A model generated the notes under the pieces. It did no database searches and was not told the origin of the DNA. It worked only from the letters and a program-made list of their open reading frames with translations. A DNA stretch of 7,455 nucleotides from Acidimicrobiia bacterium (GTDB lineage Bacteria > Actinomycetota > Acidimicrobiia > Spongiisociales > UBA5794), in NCBI GenBank assembly GCA_030598905.1, contig JAUVPA010000086.1, positions 1 to 7,455 on the forward strand, read 5' to 3'. Position numbers and translations under genes: made by a program. Numbering within the stretch: position 1 is the stretch's first letter; each line of letters opens with the position of its first letter. Below are positions 6,749 through 7,455 of the stretch, piece by piece.

Positions 6749-7215
6749 GGCATCACTTCCCGTGCCGCCATCACCGCCCTGGTGATGTTCTGGTACCCCG
6801 TACAGCGACAGAGGTTCGACGTGACCACCTCGCGGACGTCGTCGTCGGACATGTCGTGGTCTCTCTCGAGAGCGCCGACCGCCAGCATGAGAAACCCGGG
6901 CGTGCAGAAGCCACACTGAAGGGCATGATGTTCTGAGAACGCTTGCTGCAGCGGGTGCAAGCCATCCGCCGTGGCGAGGCCCTCGACCGTCCGGACCTCC
7001 ATGCCTTCGCATTGCACGGCGAAGAGCAGGCACGACCGGACCGGCTCGCCGTCGAGCAGGATCGTGCAGGCTCCACACACGCCGTGTTCACACCCGACGT
7101 TGGTGCCGGTGAGGCTACAGTCCTCACGAATCACATCGGCCAGAGTCTTGCGTGACTCGACGGCGACGACATGCTCCGATCCGTTGATGTCGAGCTTCAC
7201 CTCATGGGTCGTCAC
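6745..7215 (-). CDS. Molybdenum hydroxylase small subunit (two [2Fe-2S] clusters), set 2
   Basis: This 156-aa electron-transfer partner serves the large subunit encoded next. The ferredoxin-type cluster ligands are Cys42-x4-Cys47-x2-Cys50-x11-Cys62, in the common GCEHGVCGAC form. The second cluster is Cys101-x2-Cys104-x31-Cys136-x-Cys138, with Gln100 before CGFCTPG. GTG 7215 overlaps the stop of the upstream FAD-subunit gene as GTGA, and its own stop overlaps the large-subunit GTG in the same way, so the three proteins are likely translationally coupled in fixed ratio. A weak GGTGG lies 7 nt upstream of the start. Its cluster-1 loop differs from that of the set 1 small subunit (CEHGVCGAC versus CDLQICGTC), supporting separate ancestry of the two sets. 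Confidence 0.95.
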   Translation of the reverse strand: MTTHEVKLDINGSEHVVAVESRKTLADVIREDCSLTGTNVGCEHGVCGACTILLDGEPVRSCLLFAVQCEGMEVRTVEGLATADGLHPLQQAFSEHHALQCGFCTPGFLMLAVGALERDHDMSDDDVREVVTSNLCRCTGYQNITRAVMAAREVMP

Positions 7216-7455
7216 GTCGTTGCCACCGCCTGGGCGAGCGCACGCCGGCTCATCACTTCGACGAGGCTGCGCCGATAAGCGACTCCGGCGTGGATGTCTT
7301 CGAAGGGGTCGACGGCTTCGGCGGCTGCCCGTGCTGCCTCGCGTAATGCCTCCTCAGACGGAGGGCGGCCGATCAAACCCTGCTCCGCCACGGTCACCCT
7401 GACCGGCACATCACCGGCTCCGCCGATGCCGAGGCGTGCATCGGTGATGCTGCCC
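7212..7455 (-). CDS. Molybdenum hydroxylase medium (FAD-binding) subunit, set 2, C-terminal part
   Basis: The frame is open from the right edge to the stop at 7214-7212, giving the last 80 residues; the 5' end is outside the window. A GTG at 7409 is internal, because the family pattern continues upstream of it (ITDARLGIGGAGDVPVRV). This is the C-terminal CO dehydrogenase flavoprotein-type domain: a glycine-rich strand, a helix around ALREAARAAAEAVDP, and the terminal AYRRSLVEVMSRRAL helix that contacts the other subunits. The FAD-binding loops are not in view. It shares a GTGA overlap with the small-subunit gene and completes the order medium-small-large, unlike the small-large-medium order of set 1. 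Confidence 0.9.
   Translation of the reverse strand, partial: GSITDARLGIGGAGDVPVRVTVAEQGLIGRPPSEEALREAARAAAEAVDPFEDIHAGVAYRRSLVEVMSRRALAQAVATT

Noticed and set aside
6749..7078. N-terminal extension of the set 2 large subunit by 110 residues
   Set aside because: The extra residues are low-complexity Arg/Gly/Pro-rich sequence overlapping the well-supported small-subunit gene in another frame. The GTG at 6748 with GGGAAG upstream and a GTGA overlap is the natural start.
1..7455. CRISPR array, insertion sequence, tRNA or rRNA genes
   Set aside because: No repeat-spacer pattern, transposase motif, terminal inverted repeats or recognisable RNA gene was seen; the window is almost fully accounted for by protein-coding genes.

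Overview
The window is GC-rich, with strong G/C bias at third codon positions, several GTG starts and tightly packed operons. This suggests a high-GC bacterium, most plausibly an actinobacterium (an acidimicrobial-type lineage would fit). Nothing in the window fixes the taxon.

Layout. Positions 1-178 hold the 5' end of a leftward gene for a YciI-like small protein. A 143-bp divergent intergenic region (179-321) carries a perfect 14-bp palindrome and, about five helical turns downstream, an 8-bp palindrome built from the same half-site. A rightward operon follows: a small 3-His cupin protein (322-777), then a complete three-gene molybdenum hydroxylase of the xanthine dehydrogenase family in the order 2Fe-2S subunit (844-1329), molybdopterin subunit (1330-3621), FAD subunit (3624-4442). 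Only 8 bp after its last stop codon lies the stop codon of a leftward operon with a second molybdenum hydroxylase. Read in its own direction, its order is FAD subunit (partial, entering from the right edge, 7455-7212), 2Fe-2S subunit (7215-6745), molybdopterin subunit (6748-4451), each junction being a 4-bp GTGA overlap.

How the genes work together. Each set would form a heterotrimer or dimer of heterotrimers. The large subunit binds the Mo-pterin cofactor and hydroxylates an organic substrate with water-derived oxygen. Electrons pass through two [2Fe-2S] clusters of the small subunit to FAD on the medium subunit. All motifs needed for this are visible in set 1; in set 2 only the C-terminal end of the FAD subunit lies in the window. 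The two sets differ in gene order and in active-site loops, so they are not a recent inverted duplication. Neither large subunit has the CoxL signature of form I CO dehydrogenase, and the glutamate that binds purines in xanthine oxidase is absent from both. The substrates are therefore unknown. A pathway in which two hydroxylases act on a heteroaromatic or related compound, with the cupin and YciI-like proteins in accessory or later steps, is a reasonable but unproven reading. No cofactor-maturation, transport or regulator gene is in the window.
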